DNA of 64,000 bases, taken from positions 186,001 to 250,000 of the forward strand of contig NZ_JAFIDN010000003.1 of NCBI RefSeq assembly GCF_017921895.1, given 5' to 3'. Below are positions 52,157-62,800 of this stretch, one piece after another. The translations under genes and the position numbers were made by a program. The notes under the pieces are model-generated. The model was not told the DNA's origin. It made no database searches and worked only from the letters and a program-made list of their open reading frames with translations. Source of the DNA: Natronogracilivirga saccharolytica (GTDB lineage: Bacteria > Bacteroidota > Rhodothermia > Balneolales > Natronogracilivirgulaceae). Positions within the stretch are counted from its first letter, which is position 1; every line of letters starts with the position of its first letter.

Positions 52157-52687
52157 TCAAACTTTGATATGCCCGTGCTCCTCCCGTATGACAGGGAAAT
52201 ATTTTTCAGCCCAGATAAAGACTCCAAACAGGATCGCACTGTACATCAGTGTACTGATGACCATATAGTGCAGAAATGGTATGGCCGCGATATATGCCGC
52301 GGCAAGCCCCTCGATTGTTTTCGGATACATGGATCCTGCAAGCCATACTCCGAAATTGGTAATGATAAAAAAGAGCATGGCACCGGTTATTCCGCCGCCT
52401 GCTACGTATCCGACAGATACTTTTGGACGTATGGCCCGCCCGATCAGCACCATCAGTATGAATGAGAGATATACGAAGGGGATGGTGTTGTGCCACCCGA
52501 GAAAAAGGTCGGATATCATCATTACGGCAAGCGGTGCAAGCATGGCGGCAAACCGGTCACGGAAGAAGACACCGGAAAAAAGTGCCAGCGCTGCAACGGG
52601 TGTGAAATTGGGAGGCTGAGGCATGAAACGAATAGCCAAAGCTGCGATAATGAGTACAAGTAGGACGGTTATCCGGTATTTGTTCAT
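52157..52687 (-). CDS. DUF6580-family membrane protein, possible ECF-type transporter component
   Basis: The 176-residue protein has about five membrane helices, including ITVLLVLIIAALAIRFMP, FTPVAALALFSGVFF, FVYLSFILMVLIGRAI and LFFIITNFGVWLAGSMYP. The PNFTPVAALALFSG and NFGVWL motifs match the family named DUF6580, which resembles substrate-binding subunits of energy-coupling-factor transporters. The substrate is unknown. It is first in a likely operon with the SDR gene and mgtE. Confidence 0.78.
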   Translation of the reverse strand: MNKYRITVLLVLIIAALAIRFMPQPPNFTPVAALALFSGVFFRDRFAAMLAPLAVMMISDLFLGWHNTIPFVYLSFILMVLIGRAIRPKVSVGYVAGGGITGAMLFFIITNFGVWLAGSMYPKTIEGLAAAYIAAIPFLHYMVISTLMYSAILFGVFIWAEKYFPVIREEHGHIKV

Positions 52688-52863
52688 GATATTCCTGATA
52701 CTACAGTCTTTTGTCTGTTTGTGTCTTGAAAGTCTGAACCTTTTGAGACGTTGAAAATAAGCAATTAAGCAACCAGATTAAAAAAGAAAACGGACACCCT
52801 TGACGCACCGGACGTTTGTCAGTACAGGAAACACTGCGCAGACAGGCAGTGACTGCAGGCAGC

Positions 52864-53538
52864 TCAGGGAGCGCCAAAAGTGTTGGTCGCCTTGAATACC
52901 GATTCGGATGTATCCCAGTAAATTACAATATCATCACTGGCATCACGCCCTTCATCATCCATCATCACAATTTCGATGAGGGTCACGGCATCATCGTAAA
53001 GTGCGTCATTCTCAAAGGGTTCCAGAAGCAGGGCATAGCCGTTTGCGGCCGGAACCTGGTCGATCATCCGGTTGCCGTGCTCATCCGTGATGGACTCATC
53101 GTCTATGGCAAGAACGGGAAAAAGCTCGCGCTCACGGACTTCATATACAACAAGATTCCGGAAATTATGGGTAAATCCGACATCGGAGAGCAGGGGGCTC
53201 AGTTCGGGGAGCTCAGATTCACCCCGGGAGATGATCAGATAGTTGGGAGCTTCGTTTGCGTTGATATCCTCATCCAGAATCAGTAATTCAAAGCCATCGG
53301 GCAGCTGATTGTTGATGGCGTCGCGGTCAAGGTTCTCATCTTTTGACCAGCGTACGATGCTTTCAATCAGTGGTTCACCGTCGATAATAAAATGATCCGG
53401 AACCGGAACATCACGGGAGTGGGTCAGAGGATCGGTCCGGTCGATTACAAGTATCACGGCAAAGTAAATGCCGATCAGAATGATCACCATGGCACCGAGC
53501 CGGATCAGCATGGTGTTTGGTTTTTTTTTGTTGTTCAT
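52864..53538 (-). CDS. Hypothetical membrane-anchored protein
   Basis: This 224-residue protein has a lysine-rich N-terminus, one membrane helix (about residues 11-31) and a soluble acidic domain. Conserved-looking segments are DGFELLILDEDINANEAPNY, GFTHNFRNLVVYEVRER and YDDAVTLIEIVMMDDEG. I recognise no family. It may be an extracytoplasmic domain of a regulator or assembly factor. It lies alone between the DUF6580 gene and the divergent DUF4168 gene. Confidence 0.6.
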   Translation of the reverse strand: MNNKKKPNTMLIRLGAMVIILIGIYFAVILVIDRTDPLTHSRDVPVPDHFIIDGEPLIESIVRWSKDENLDRDAINNQLPDGFELLILDEDINANEAPNYLIISRGESELPELSPLLSDVGFTHNFRNLVVYEVRERELFPVLAIDDESITDEHGNRMIDQVPAANGYALLLEPFENDALYDDAVTLIEIVMMDDEGRDASDDIVIYWDTSESVFKATNTFGAP

Positions 53539-53732
53539 CGGGTGATTCGGGTATTTTTTTAACGTTCACTTATCACATTCCCAGACAACACAATATACAA
53601 AACTGTAACGCATGTCATTAAGTTGATCCAGCCGTTATTTTGATTAAATTCGGGATTTTCAAAAAATAATTTTATGTTTACCATGTTATAGTAACCTTAA
53701 ACCACATGTATTAATTAATGATTGAGGCTAAT

Positions 53733-54257
53733 ATGAGTTATCAATGGATTGCCGGAAGTATGGCAGCATTGCTTTTGATTTTTGCAGCAGGAACGGTTCA
53801 GGCGCAGTTTGAGCAGGCTCCCCAGCAGCCTGAAGCTGCAACCGATGTTTCAGATGAAGAGTTGCAGGTCTTTGTAGATGCTTCCATGAAGGCACAGCAG
53901 ATTCAAACCGAGTCACAGATGGAAATGATCGCCATTGTCGAAGAGGAAGGACTCGAAGTGGAAACCTACAACGAGATTCTCCAGGGCATGCAGATGGGTC
54001 AGGAACCCGAAGAGCTGGAAGTCTCCTCCTCCGATGTCGCCAAGTTTGAGAAAGCTTCGGAACAAATCGGTGAAATCGAGCAGGAAATGGAGCAGGAGCT
54101 CATTACTGCCATCGAGGATGAAGGCATGGATCTTGACCGGTATCAGGAAATCTTCACCGCCATCCAGGCTGATCCCGAGTTGCAGCAAAAAATGCAGCAA
54201 ATGATTCAGGAAGCCCAGATGCAGCAGGGCGGACAGCAGCAGCCCGGCGGATTCTGA
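53733..54257 (+). CDS. DUF4168 exported protein
   Basis: The ATG at 53733 has GAGG upstream and starts MSYQWIAGSMAALLLIFAAG, a signal peptide ending QAQF; the ATG at 53718 is less likely. The mature protein repeats helical modules such as VSDEELQVFVDASMKAQQIQ and VSSSDVAKFEKASEQI, with the family pattern F--A---I--I, and ends in a Gln/Gly-rich tail. DUF4168 proteins are periplasmic and of unknown function. A terminator follows. Confidence 0.82.
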   Translation: MSYQWIAGSMAALLLIFAAGTVQAQFEQAPQQPEAATDVSDEELQVFVDASMKAQQIQTESQMEMIAIVEEEGLEVETYNEILQGMQMGQEPEELEVSSSDVAKFEKASEQIGEIEQEMEQELITAIEDEGMDLDRYQEIFTAIQADPELQQKMQQMIQEAQMQQGGQQQPGGF

Positions 54258-54281
54258 TAGTATCCTTTACAAACGAGTTAT

Positions 54282-54320
54282 AAAAAAAGCCTGCTGCTCC
54301 CGGAGCGACAGGCTTTTTTT
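54282..54320. terminator. Terminator after the DUF4168 gene
   Basis: AAAAAAAGCCTG from 54282 pairs with CAGGCTTTTTTT ending at 54320 around a 15-base loop that itself contains GCTCCCGGAGC. Strong intrinsic hairpin with T tract, usable from both sides. Confidence 0.88.
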
Positions 54321-54479
54321 ATATATACGGAAGCAGGCGCACAGCAGTGGACATACAGAAACGGGCAGCCTGCAGTGGCTGGTCAGAAGGGTCCGTAAGT
54401 AGCAGACAGTCAGAATCTTTCAGACATCAGACGGCCAGTCACCTACAATCAGTCAGCGCAGGTACACGGACTTTAGTCG

Positions 54480-55106
54480 CTATTTGGCCGGACTGGTCCA
54501 GCCGGAGTTTGCAATCCGGAACCGCCACGGAAGACGGGCGTCATCACCGGCATAATCGATACCGACACGGGGAGTGGCCAGGATGCCTCTTTTATCCGGA
54601 AGATCTTCGCTCTTTGCCGGTGTCAGCCAGATTCTGTCTCCGTCAAGCGGCACCCCGTAATCCTCACGCGTGATGCCGAGTGCCTGACTGACCAGACCCG
54701 GACCACCCGCAGTGTTGCGCTTGAGGGAAGTCTGGTTCCGCCTTTCAAGGATGGTTTTTATACCGTACACCGGCTTCAGTGCTCTGATAAGGATAGCCTG
54801 CGGAACCTCTTCCGGACCTGTGATAATATTAAACAGGGTGTGGATGCCATAGCACAGATAGGTATACGCACAGCCTCCGGAATGATAGAAAATTTCCGTA
54901 CGCGGGGTACGCCGCCCGCCGAACGCATGTGTTGCGCGGTCGGTCAGCCCGTCATAAGCCTCTGTTTCGACAATGATGCCGGCCGTTACATTGTCTTCAT
55001 GCCGCGACCACAACCGGCATCCCAGCAGATTCCTGGCCAGGGCAACGACATCATCCGACAGATAAAATGATCTTGGCAGTTTGCTGTTGGTGTCGATTTG
55101 TGACAT
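54480..55106 (-). CDS. DNA-3-methyladenine glycosylase (AAG/MPG type)
   Basis: The 208-residue protein matches the Mpg family: FYLSDDVVALARNLLGCRLW, GIIVETEAYDGLTDRATHAF (with the catalytic glutamate region), GGRRTPRTEIFYHSGGCAYT and AILIRALKPV, then GPGLVSQALGI. It removes alkylated or deaminated purines to begin base-excision repair. Length is normal (about 200). It is divergent from mutS, so two DNA-repair genes share a 150-base promoter region. Confidence 0.92.
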   Translation of the reverse strand: MSQIDTNSKLPRSFYLSDDVVALARNLLGCRLWSRHEDNVTAGIIVETEAYDGLTDRATHAFGGRRTPRTEIFYHSGGCAYTYLCYGIHTLFNIITGPEEVPQAILIRALKPVYGIKTILERRNQTSLKRNTAGGPGLVSQALGITREDYGVPLDGDRIWLTPAKSEDLPDKRGILATPRVGIDYAGDDARLPWRFRIANSGWTSPAK

Positions 55107-55256
55107 ACCGATTTACCTTGTCCCGGAGTTCTGCTATTTTACAAAATTAATCAAAAAAACCAGCTTTTGATCAGCATACCGTTCATAACGTCATGCAATG
55201 ACAATATGTGATTCCGGCTGATTGATTGTGAACGGACAACGGGAATATCGGAAAGT

Positions 55257-57974
55257 ATGGGCAAAACCAACACCGCTGAACCACGAAAGGAGGCGACGCC
55301 GCTGATGCGTCAGTATCAGCAGATCAAGGAGGAGCATCCCGGTACCATACTGTTGTTTCGGGTGGGTGATTTCTACGAAACGTTTTCCGATGACGCCGTG
55401 ACCATCAGCCGTGAGTTGGGCATTACGCTGACCCGCCGCAATAATGCCGGCGACCAGACCCCGCTTGCCGGATTCCCCTATCATGCCCTGGAAAGCTATT
55501 TGCCCAGGCTGGTGAAGAAAGGCTACCGGGTGGCCGTGTGTGACCAGTCAGAGGATCCGGCACAGGCTAAAGCCGCAGGCCGCAAACTGGTCAATCGCGA
55601 AATTACCGAAGTGGTAACCCCGGGAGCCACACTTTCCGACAAAGTCCTGGACCGCAACAGGAACAACTACATCGCTTCCGTACATCCGTCCGGCAAGGTC
55701 TACGGATTGGCATACGCGGATATATCAACAGGGGAGTTTGCTGTTGCCGAACTGCCGCAAAAGGAGCTGCAGAATGTGCTGGAATCGCTCGCCCCATCCG
55801 AAATCCTCATCGGTAAAAAGCACAAACAGACTATACCGCAATGGCTTAACGAGTACGTTGTTACCTGGCAGGAGGACTGGATTTACGAGGGTAACTACGG
55901 CTATGATGTTCTCCTGGAGCACTTTAAAACCCATTCGCTGAAGGGGTTTGGTGTGGAAGAGCTTGCCGAAGCCCATGTTTCCGCCGGCGCGCTGCTTCAC
56001 TATGTCCGGGAAAACCAGCGAGCCTCACTGGGTCACCTTCGCACCATGCATGCTTTCGAAAATTCGGCATATATGATGCTGGATGCTTCTACCAAACGCA
56101 ATCTGGAGCTGATCACAAGTCTTCAGCAGGGAGGGTCGGAAGGTACACTGATTTCAATACTTGACGAAACCGGCACTCCCATGGGCGGGAGGATGCTGCG
56201 CAAGTGGCTTATGCGCCCGCTCACGAAGCTGCCGGATATCCGTAACCGGTTGCAGGCCGTTGAAGTGCTTTACATCCGTCATGATATGCGGCAGCAGTTC
56301 CGCGAAATATTGAAAGATATCGGTGATCTGGAGCGGCTGGTTTCCCGGGTTTGTGTCAAACGGGCCAATGCCCGGGAGCTGAAGCAGCTGAATGAATCGC
56401 TTGGCCGCATCCCGGATCTGAAAAAACTGCTGTCGGATTTCGAAGAACCCCTGCTTTCTGAGATCAACAGCCAGCTTTCGGTTCCGGACGATCTGCAGGA
56501 GCGGCTGGAGGCGGCCCTGGTGGATGATCCGCCGGCCGGTCTGCGCGACGGCGGTTTTATTCGCGACGGTTACTCAAAAGAGCTTGATGAGCTGCGCGAA
56601 ATTGCGAGCAGCGGGAAAGAGTTCATTGCCCGCATACAGAAAGAAATGGTCGAACGAACTCAGATCCCGTCACTCAAGCTGGGTTACAACAAGGTTTTCG
56701 GCTATTATATTGAAGTCACTAACGCCCACAAGGACAAGGTCCCCGATGACTTCATCCGCAAACAGACCCTGGTCAACGCCGAACGGTACATCACCCCCGA
56801 GCTGAAAGAGATCGAAGAGAAGATCCTTTCATCGGAAGAGCGGAGTCAGACGCTGGAGCAGGAGCTTTTTCAGGAACTTCTGGATTACGTTGCCGGATTC
56901 GCCGAACCCGTTCAGAACAATGCCGATGCCCTGGCCCGCCTGGATTGCCTTCAGAGTCTGGCGGAGGTTGCCTATCGCTATAATTATGTAAAACCCTCCG
57001 TCACCGACGGGACGGAAATTGATATCAGCGGCGGACGCCATCCCGTGGTTGAGCGGTTCCTTCCCCAGGGCGAACCCTTTATCCCGAATGATGTGCGGGT
57101 TGACAGTGAATCCGATCAGATTCTCGTGATAACAGGCCCCAATATGGCCGGTAAAAGCATCATCCTGCGGCAAACCGGGCTGATCGTGCTTCTCGCCCAG
57201 ACCGGATCCTTTGTCCCTGCAAAAAAAGCCCGGATCAGCATTGTCGACAAGATTTTCACCAGAGTGGGCGCATCGGACAATCTGGCGGCCGGAGAGAGCA
57301 CATTTCTGGTCGAAATGAACGAGGCTGCCAACATTCTCAACAATGCCAGTCCGAAGTCGCTGATTCTGCTTGACGAGATCGGCAGGGGAACCAGCACATT
57401 TGACGGACTCAGCATTGCCTGGTCACTTGCTGAGTATCTGCATAACCAGCCTGCTGTGGCTGCCAAAACCCTTTTCGCGACGCACTATCACGAGCTCAAC
57501 GAACTCGAAAATCTGTACGAGCGCATTGTGAACTACAATGTGCAGGTTAAAGAGCACAAAGGGAAAATCATTTTTCTGAGGAAGCTCATAAAGGGGGGAG
57601 CGGACCACAGTTACGGGATTCAGGTTGCTGCGATGGCCGGGCTCCCGGAGCTGGTGATACATCGTGCACGGGAGATTCTGGGGAACCTGGAGTCGCACAG
57701 TCTGGATGTCACCCGGTCATCAGGTACACTTGAAAAAGGAACCTCAGCTGAAAAAGAAGCGGGAGCAAAGAAAAAAGCAGCGCGTGAAGCGGTCAGAAAA
57801 ACCGAAAAACAATCTGCGGTGCCGCAGATGTCACTTTTCCAGGCAGAACTGGATCCGAACCTGGAGACGGTCAAGCACAAACTGGAAGGAACGGACCCCA
57901 ACCGCATGACTCCGGTGGAAGCGCTGATGCTATTATCCGAGCTGAAACGCATTCTTGAAAACAGTGAATCGTAG
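55257..57974 (+). CDS. mutS: DNA mismatch repair protein MutS
   Basis: The 905-residue protein has the mismatch-binding domain with LLFRVGDFYETFSDDA (Phe-X-Glu motif nearby), a connector, a long clamp and the ATPase with Walker A GPNMAGKS at 627-634. ILLDEIGRGTSTFDGLSIAW follows as Walker B and dimer region. ATHYHELNELE and the C-terminal helix-turn-helix are also visible. Length is near the family norm (about 850-900); residues 820-855 form a Lys/Ala-rich linker. The 3' end overlaps the next ORF only if that gene's longest start is used. Confidence 0.96.
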   Translation: MGKTNTAEPRKEATPLMRQYQQIKEEHPGTILLFRVGDFYETFSDDAVTISRELGITLTRRNNAGDQTPLAGFPYHALESYLPRLVKKGYRVAVCDQSEDPAQAKAAGRKLVNREITEVVTPGATLSDKVLDRNRNNYIASVHPSGKVYGLAYADISTGEFAVAELPQKELQNVLESLAPSEILIGKKHKQTIPQWLNEYVVTWQEDWIYEGNYGYDVLLEHFKTHSLKGFGVEELAEAHVSAGALLHYVRENQRASLGHLRTMHAFENSAYMMLDASTKRNLELITSLQQGGSEGTLISILDETGTPMGGRMLRKWLMRPLTKLPDIRNRLQAVEVLYIRHDMRQQFREILKDIGDLERLVSRVCVKRANARELKQLNESLGRIPDLKKLLSDFEEPLLSEINSQLSVPDDLQERLEAALVDDPPAGLRDGGFIRDGYSKELDELREIASSGKEFIARIQKEMVERTQIPSLKLGYNKVFGYYIEVTNAHKDKVPDDFIRKQTLVNAERYITPELKEIEEKILSSEERSQTLEQELFQELLDYVAGFAEPVQNNADALARLDCLQSLAEVAYRYNYVKPSVTDGTEIDISGGRHPVVERFLPQGEPFIPNDVRVDSESDQILVITGPNMAGKSIILRQTGLIVLLAQTGSFVPAKKARISIVDKIFTRVGASDNLAAGESTFLVEMNEAANILNNASPKSLILLDEIGRGTSTFDGLSIAWSLAEYLHNQPAVAAKTLFATHYHELNELENLYERIVNYNVQVKEHKGKIIFLRKLIKGGADHSYGIQVAAMAGLPELVIHRAREILGNLESHSLDVTRSSGTLEKGTSAEKEAGAKKKAAREAVRKTEKQSAVPQMSLFQAELDPNLETVKHKLEGTDPNRMTPVEALMLLSELKRILENSES

Positions 57975-58104
57975 CTTGGCTGCGCCCGCCTGTTCCACCA
58001 AATTCGCCCGATTAACCAAAATAACCCGGCCCCTGAGCCGTTTGCAGATCATGCGTTATTCCGTACCCGAGTTTTTTCCACAAATTGCGCCGGTTTCACC
58101 TGTT

Positions 58105-58872
58105 ATGACCGGCCTTCTCCTTTCTGTGCTGCTGTTTGCATACGGATGCAACGAGCAGGGCGATCCCTTCATTTCCGGAACTGTTACAAATGCCGCAGGG
58201 GAACCTGTAAGCGATGCGGAGGTGATGATAGCCTACTATCTGGATCTTCTTAATCCTGAAGAAGAAGATCATTCTTCGGGCAATGAGGCCGTTACCGCAG
58301 ACAGAGTATATCTGCCATGGCCGAATCCGGTATGCAGGGGAGAATCGCAAACCCTTGCTTTCGACCTTGCCGATACAGCCACTGTTACATTCTATGCCCG
58401 CTCATTCCGTGATCTGAATGAATACGATCACCTTTTTATGGATTTTTACGAGGCCGGGCGCCATGACACCTCCTATCAGATGGTTCCCGACATGTATGAA
58501 ATGAATGTGACATTTGTTGAGGATACGCTCGTTTCCGTTGTCGTCCCCGAGGTTTTGCCTGTATCCTGGGACCGCGGTGAAATGCTGACACATTGTGAGG
58601 GGAACGACGGATATCCGGCCGAAGTTCTGGATGTAACCGACGACCGTGGCCGATTCTCGGCAGACCGCCGTGATATTTTGTGGCAGTTCCGGGCGTTCTG
58701 GAAAACATCACCCGACTCAAGCCTTAAATCGCGAAATGAAGCCCCCGTCTACCGGCTGGGAACGACGGCGGCTGTCTTTGTCCGCGATGATCTCGCCGAA
58801 GACGGGACGGTACGCCTGGAAGAGACCGACCTTATGGAAGAGAGCAGTTTTATTGAGATAAAAACCGAATAA
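58105..58872 (+). CDS. Lipoprotein with carboxypeptidase-regulatory-like domain
   Basis: The ATG at 58105 gives MTGLLLSVLLFAYGCNEQGD, a typical lipoprotein signal with lipobox FAYGC. Starts at 57955 (overlapping mutS) or 58051 add an atypical N-terminus. The next stretch, FISGTVTNAAGEPVSDAEVM, is a carboxypeptidase-regulatory-like beta sandwich. Further on, the YLPWPNPV segment resembles secretion-tail style sequence. Function unknown; surface or periplasmic. It is followed 10 bases later by another lipoprotein gene. Confidence 0.72.
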   Translation: MTGLLLSVLLFAYGCNEQGDPFISGTVTNAAGEPVSDAEVMIAYYLDLLNPEEEDHSSGNEAVTADRVYLPWPNPVCRGESQTLAFDLADTATVTFYARSFRDLNEYDHLFMDFYEAGRHDTSYQMVPDMYEMNVTFVEDTLVSVVVPEVLPVSWDRGEMLTHCEGNDGYPAEVLDVTDDRGRFSADRRDILWQFRAFWKTSPDSSLKSRNEAPVYRLGTTAAVFVRDDLAEDGTVRLEETDLMEESSFIEIKTE

Positions 58873-58882
58873 AAAAAAGACT

Positions 58883-59845
58883 ATGTACCACACACATCGT
58901 ATTCTTACACTTCTGATTGCCTTTTCACTGCCGTTGCTGATGATATCCTGCGACGACTCCACCAGTTCGAATGACGATCTGTCGGATGTGCCTGAACTGC
59001 CGCCGTTCCAGGATATGGCGCTGGCAACGGGTATTTTCACCCAGGGTGGATTCGGAGGCGAGCAGGAGGCGCTTCAAAAACAGCTTGCGGATCCTGATCA
59101 TCCGGAAGCATCACTTTCGGGCAGCTCACAGCTTCGCGATTCGTTTGACGAGCAGCCTGCGATAGCTGATGAGCCCGGGACGCCGGCATTCATTCTGGCA
59201 TCAACACTGGTGAACAACTATCAGACGGCTTTCTTTACCCATCTCCAGTATGCCAATACCTTCACATCCCAGGTTAATCCGGGAAATGCGGAGATGTCGG
59301 ATGATGAGTATGTCTGGGAACTGGAAATTGAGGACCAGGAACTTGACGAAACGGTTAGTATCACTGTGACGGCCAATACATCCAACGATGCCGTGGAGTG
59401 GGTCGCGATCGCTTCATCGGATGCGTCCGAAGGCGGCATTGCCGAACAGCAGGTCATTGACGCCACCACGTCGGCGGACGGTCGGTCGGGTGAATGGACA
59501 GTTTCTCTGTATCAGGAAGAGTTTGAGTTTGACTATGAAAGCACCATCACCTGGGAGTTTGGTGACGATGCTCTGGAAATGCTTGATCTGACATTCGACA
59601 TGTCAGAGGGTGGCGAAGAGTTCTATTTCCTTGTCGACGGATTTTATAACCTGGAGCAGCCGGTTGCCAGTATCACCGACGGCCAGTTCCGGAGCTCGGA
59701 GCTGACCGACGAAGGCCTCCAGACCGATGTCGATATCACCGAGATCTTTGACCTGACCTGGGATGTTGAACAGGGCGACGGATCGCTCGAAATGGACGGT
59801 GTGACTATGTGCTGGGATGAGACGCAGGCTGACACCGATTGCTAA
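58883..59845 (+). CDS. Acidic hypothetical lipoprotein
   Basis: This 320-residue protein begins MYHTHRILTLLIAFSLPLLM then ISCDDS, a lipoprotein signal with lipobox MISC. The mature sequence is strongly acidic (many Glu and Asp), with beta-rich segments such as SDDEYVWELEIEDQELDETV, FYFLVDGFYNLEQP and EFEFDYESTITWEFG. Four cysteines occur, two at the extreme C-terminus. No family is recognised. It is the second of a lipoprotein pair after mutS. Confidence 0.7.
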   Translation: MYHTHRILTLLIAFSLPLLMISCDDSTSSNDDLSDVPELPPFQDMALATGIFTQGGFGGEQEALQKQLADPDHPEASLSGSSQLRDSFDEQPAIADEPGTPAFILASTLVNNYQTAFFTHLQYANTFTSQVNPGNAEMSDDEYVWELEIEDQELDETVSITVTANTSNDAVEWVAIASSDASEGGIAEQQVIDATTSADGRSGEWTVSLYQEEFEFDYESTITWEFGDDALEMLDLTFDMSEGGEEFYFLVDGFYNLEQPVASITDGQFRSSELTDEGLQTDVDITEIFDLTWDVEQGDGSLEMDGVTMCWDETQADTDC

Positions 59846-59847
59846 AC

Positions 59848-59890
59848 AGCGATTGATTGCATCACTGCCTGATTATCACATCGCTGCCTA
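59848..59890 (-). repeat. Degenerate 20-bp tandem repeat at the convergent stop codons
   Basis: GATTGATTGCATCACTGCCT (59851-59870) and GATTATCACATCGCTGCCTA (59871-59890) follow each other, with a weaker half copy before. The second copy contains the stop of the AsmA-like gene (CTA on the plus strand at 59888-59890). Confidence 0.6.
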
Positions 59891-62800
59891 GTTTCTGCGA
59901 AACCGGTCCAGAACGCCGTCGATGATGTCCCGGCCCTCGTCCTCTGCACGCCGGCGAAGATAATCCTCGACGGCTTCACGGACCTTACTGTCATCAACAC
60001 CCGGACGCGGACTTTCCGAAGTTCCGCGAATGGTCAGAGGCAGCACCAGCATGCCGTCATCACGCTTGAGGGCTTCCCTGCCTTCGCGCGGGATGGTTCC
60101 GGCAAGACGCTCGACCCACTCGCCCGGCATTACAATTTCGGCCCGGTAGTCCAGCTCATCACTGATCAGATCCTGAGTGCCGGACAGATTCAGACCCAGA
60201 TCCCGGCTCGTCAGGTTGAAATTGTCCAGCCGCATAATCCCGTCTTCTATGTGATAATCGGCGGTCCAGGTATCAAGTGACAGATCACGAAGATCATCCG
60301 AGTTCAGTAAACCGGCGAGCCCTTCCTGTACCGGATGATCTGAGATACGCGCCTCATCCATGCCGAAGTCACCATCCGCAAAAAGCTCCATCATATCCAT
60401 TTCAAAATATTCATCGAACTCAGCATAGAATTCAGTGGTGGCGCTGAAGTCGGCCCGCACATGCTCGGCGAGATTGGCCTGTCCGCCCAGATCAAAATGC
60501 GAGAAGAGCTCCTCCACACGCATGTTTTGCAGATCGCCATTGAACGTGAAACCCGTATGATCTGCCGCAAAAACATCCCACCGGAAACTTCCGTCCATTG
60601 AGCCGCCGTAGATGGCAAGCCGGGCATTATCGGAACCAATGTGATCGGGCGACATTTCAACCGTACCGGTAATATCGGTAGCCTCCATTGCGAAGAACTG
60701 CAGCACGTCGATTTCGACCTCCATTTCACCTTCCAGGTTGGGCAGCCAGGCTTCAAACGGCTCCGGGTCTTCCGGGACATCTTCAAAGTCGAGGAATTCA
60801 TCCGCATCGAAAAATTCGGACCGGAACCTGCCGGTGAAGCGTGTCGGTGACGCCTCGCCGGGCTCGTACATCAGCGCCTTGAAATTCATGATGTCACCGG
60901 TAATGTGATAGTCGGACTCACCAAACAGGAAGGTGATGCCGCCGGTGGTCAGGTCCTCCCCGCGAAACGTGATGGCGCCGTTAAGATCAGCAAGCGGAAG
61001 CAGCAGATCGGGAGAATCCATGCTGATGTCGTTTGCCTCTACGGTTCCGTCGAGCCGGATTCCCTCCAGGTCATCAATGGATCCGCGGAGCCTGACATCG
61101 GAATCCACGCTGCCGCTCATGACCAGTCCGAACTCATCTTCCAGCGGATAATAGGTGTCCATTTCGTTCAGCGCCAGAAAGCCGTTGATTGTGAGATCGA
61201 AAACGGCATTTTCCTCCATGTAATTTCTGACACTGCCGTTCATGGAAAACCGGTTGGATCCCGAGCGCACGGCGGCGTCGGACACAGAGACATTTCGTTC
61301 GGTAACATTGACCCGGGTGGTGAGCTCCTCAATCGGCTGACCCAGTTCGTGATAGCTGATGAAACCGTCAGCCAGCTCAAGATCAAGATCAAAGCTTGCG
61401 TTTTCCGGATCATCCAGGCGTCCGCCTGCAGAACCGCTGAAGCTGATCATGCCACGTATCTCAAGCGTATCTTCATCGATGGGATAGTACTCTTTGACCG
61501 TTGCCAGATCCCAGGTTACATCTCCGGTCGCTTCAAAAGTAGCGGCATCAAGGTCCAGCGGCGATGTGAGCGTTCCGGTTGCCGAAAAGTAGTTGTCGGA
61601 TGAGCGCGCCGTTGCCCTGGTGATGCTTACTTCCTGATGTGTCGCCTGAAGTTCTACAATGATGTCTTCCACGGCACGCGGAATTTCGGCATGAGCAATC
61701 CGGCCGTCGGAAAACGAAACCGAGACGTCGAATTGTACGTTTTCAGGATCCCAAACCAGTCCGCTGGCCTCGGCAGAGATGTCAATCAAACCGGCAAGAT
61801 CGGTGATGTCAAACTCTTCCAGGGGAACGTAGCGGTCCATGGTGGACAAATCGGCGCTCATTGATCCGCTGATATCAAAAACAGCCGACTCTTCGAGGGG
61901 ATCGCGTATCTCTCCGCTGGCCGATATGCGCGTTTCACCGGCAGTTGCTTCGAAGGCCTCAATAACTACAAGATCATTTACCGCATTGGCGGACAATGTG
62001 ATGCCGGAAATCCGGTCGGGCACATCGGTGTGCTGGATGAATCCGTCGGTAATACCCGCCCTGGCTTCGAAAGAAGGAACCTCATCCTCACTGATGCGTC
62101 CCTGCAGGCTGAGCATAACCTCCAGCTCGCCGCCGGTATCCAGGTCGGCAATAAACTCCTCGAATTCAGGCGGGACCAGATCAAGCAGCGCCCCGAAGTC
62201 ATCCGATTCCGATTCCATATTCAGATCGACCAGCGGTTCACCTCCGCCCCAGTCGGAAATATTTCCCTCCAGCGTGAGTCCGAGTCCGGCCAGGTTCAGC
62301 GTGCCGTCCTGCAGCTGCAGCTGCTCGCCTTCGATGTCCAGAACGGAGGTCTGGGTAAGCGTGAGTCCGAGTCCGGAGACCATCCGCTGCCCCTCAAATA
62401 TCACATCAAGACTGCCCAGACTCACATCCATCGTACTTTCAAGTACGTCGGTAAACCTGAGGGCGCTGCGGATGTCAAGTTCCGAAAGCATCACGGATGT
62501 TTCGGTTTGATGATCCGTCATGCCGAAAGCGGCATCTGTGACAATGATTTCAGACAGATCCAGTTCCATGAGTTCTGCCGGTTCAGGCTCCTCATCGGGT
62601 TCCTCTTCCGGCAAGAAATCGTCCAGGTTGGTTGAGCCGTCTTCGTAAATCACATATGTGAACTCGGGACGGTTAACCTCCAGGCGATGGACGCTGACTT
62701 CCCCGCCGATGAGCGGAATAAGGTTCACCGAGACCAGCAGCCGTTCCACTCCGGCCAGTTTGTCTTCACGCGGATCCGGCACTTCCAGGTTCTCAATGAC

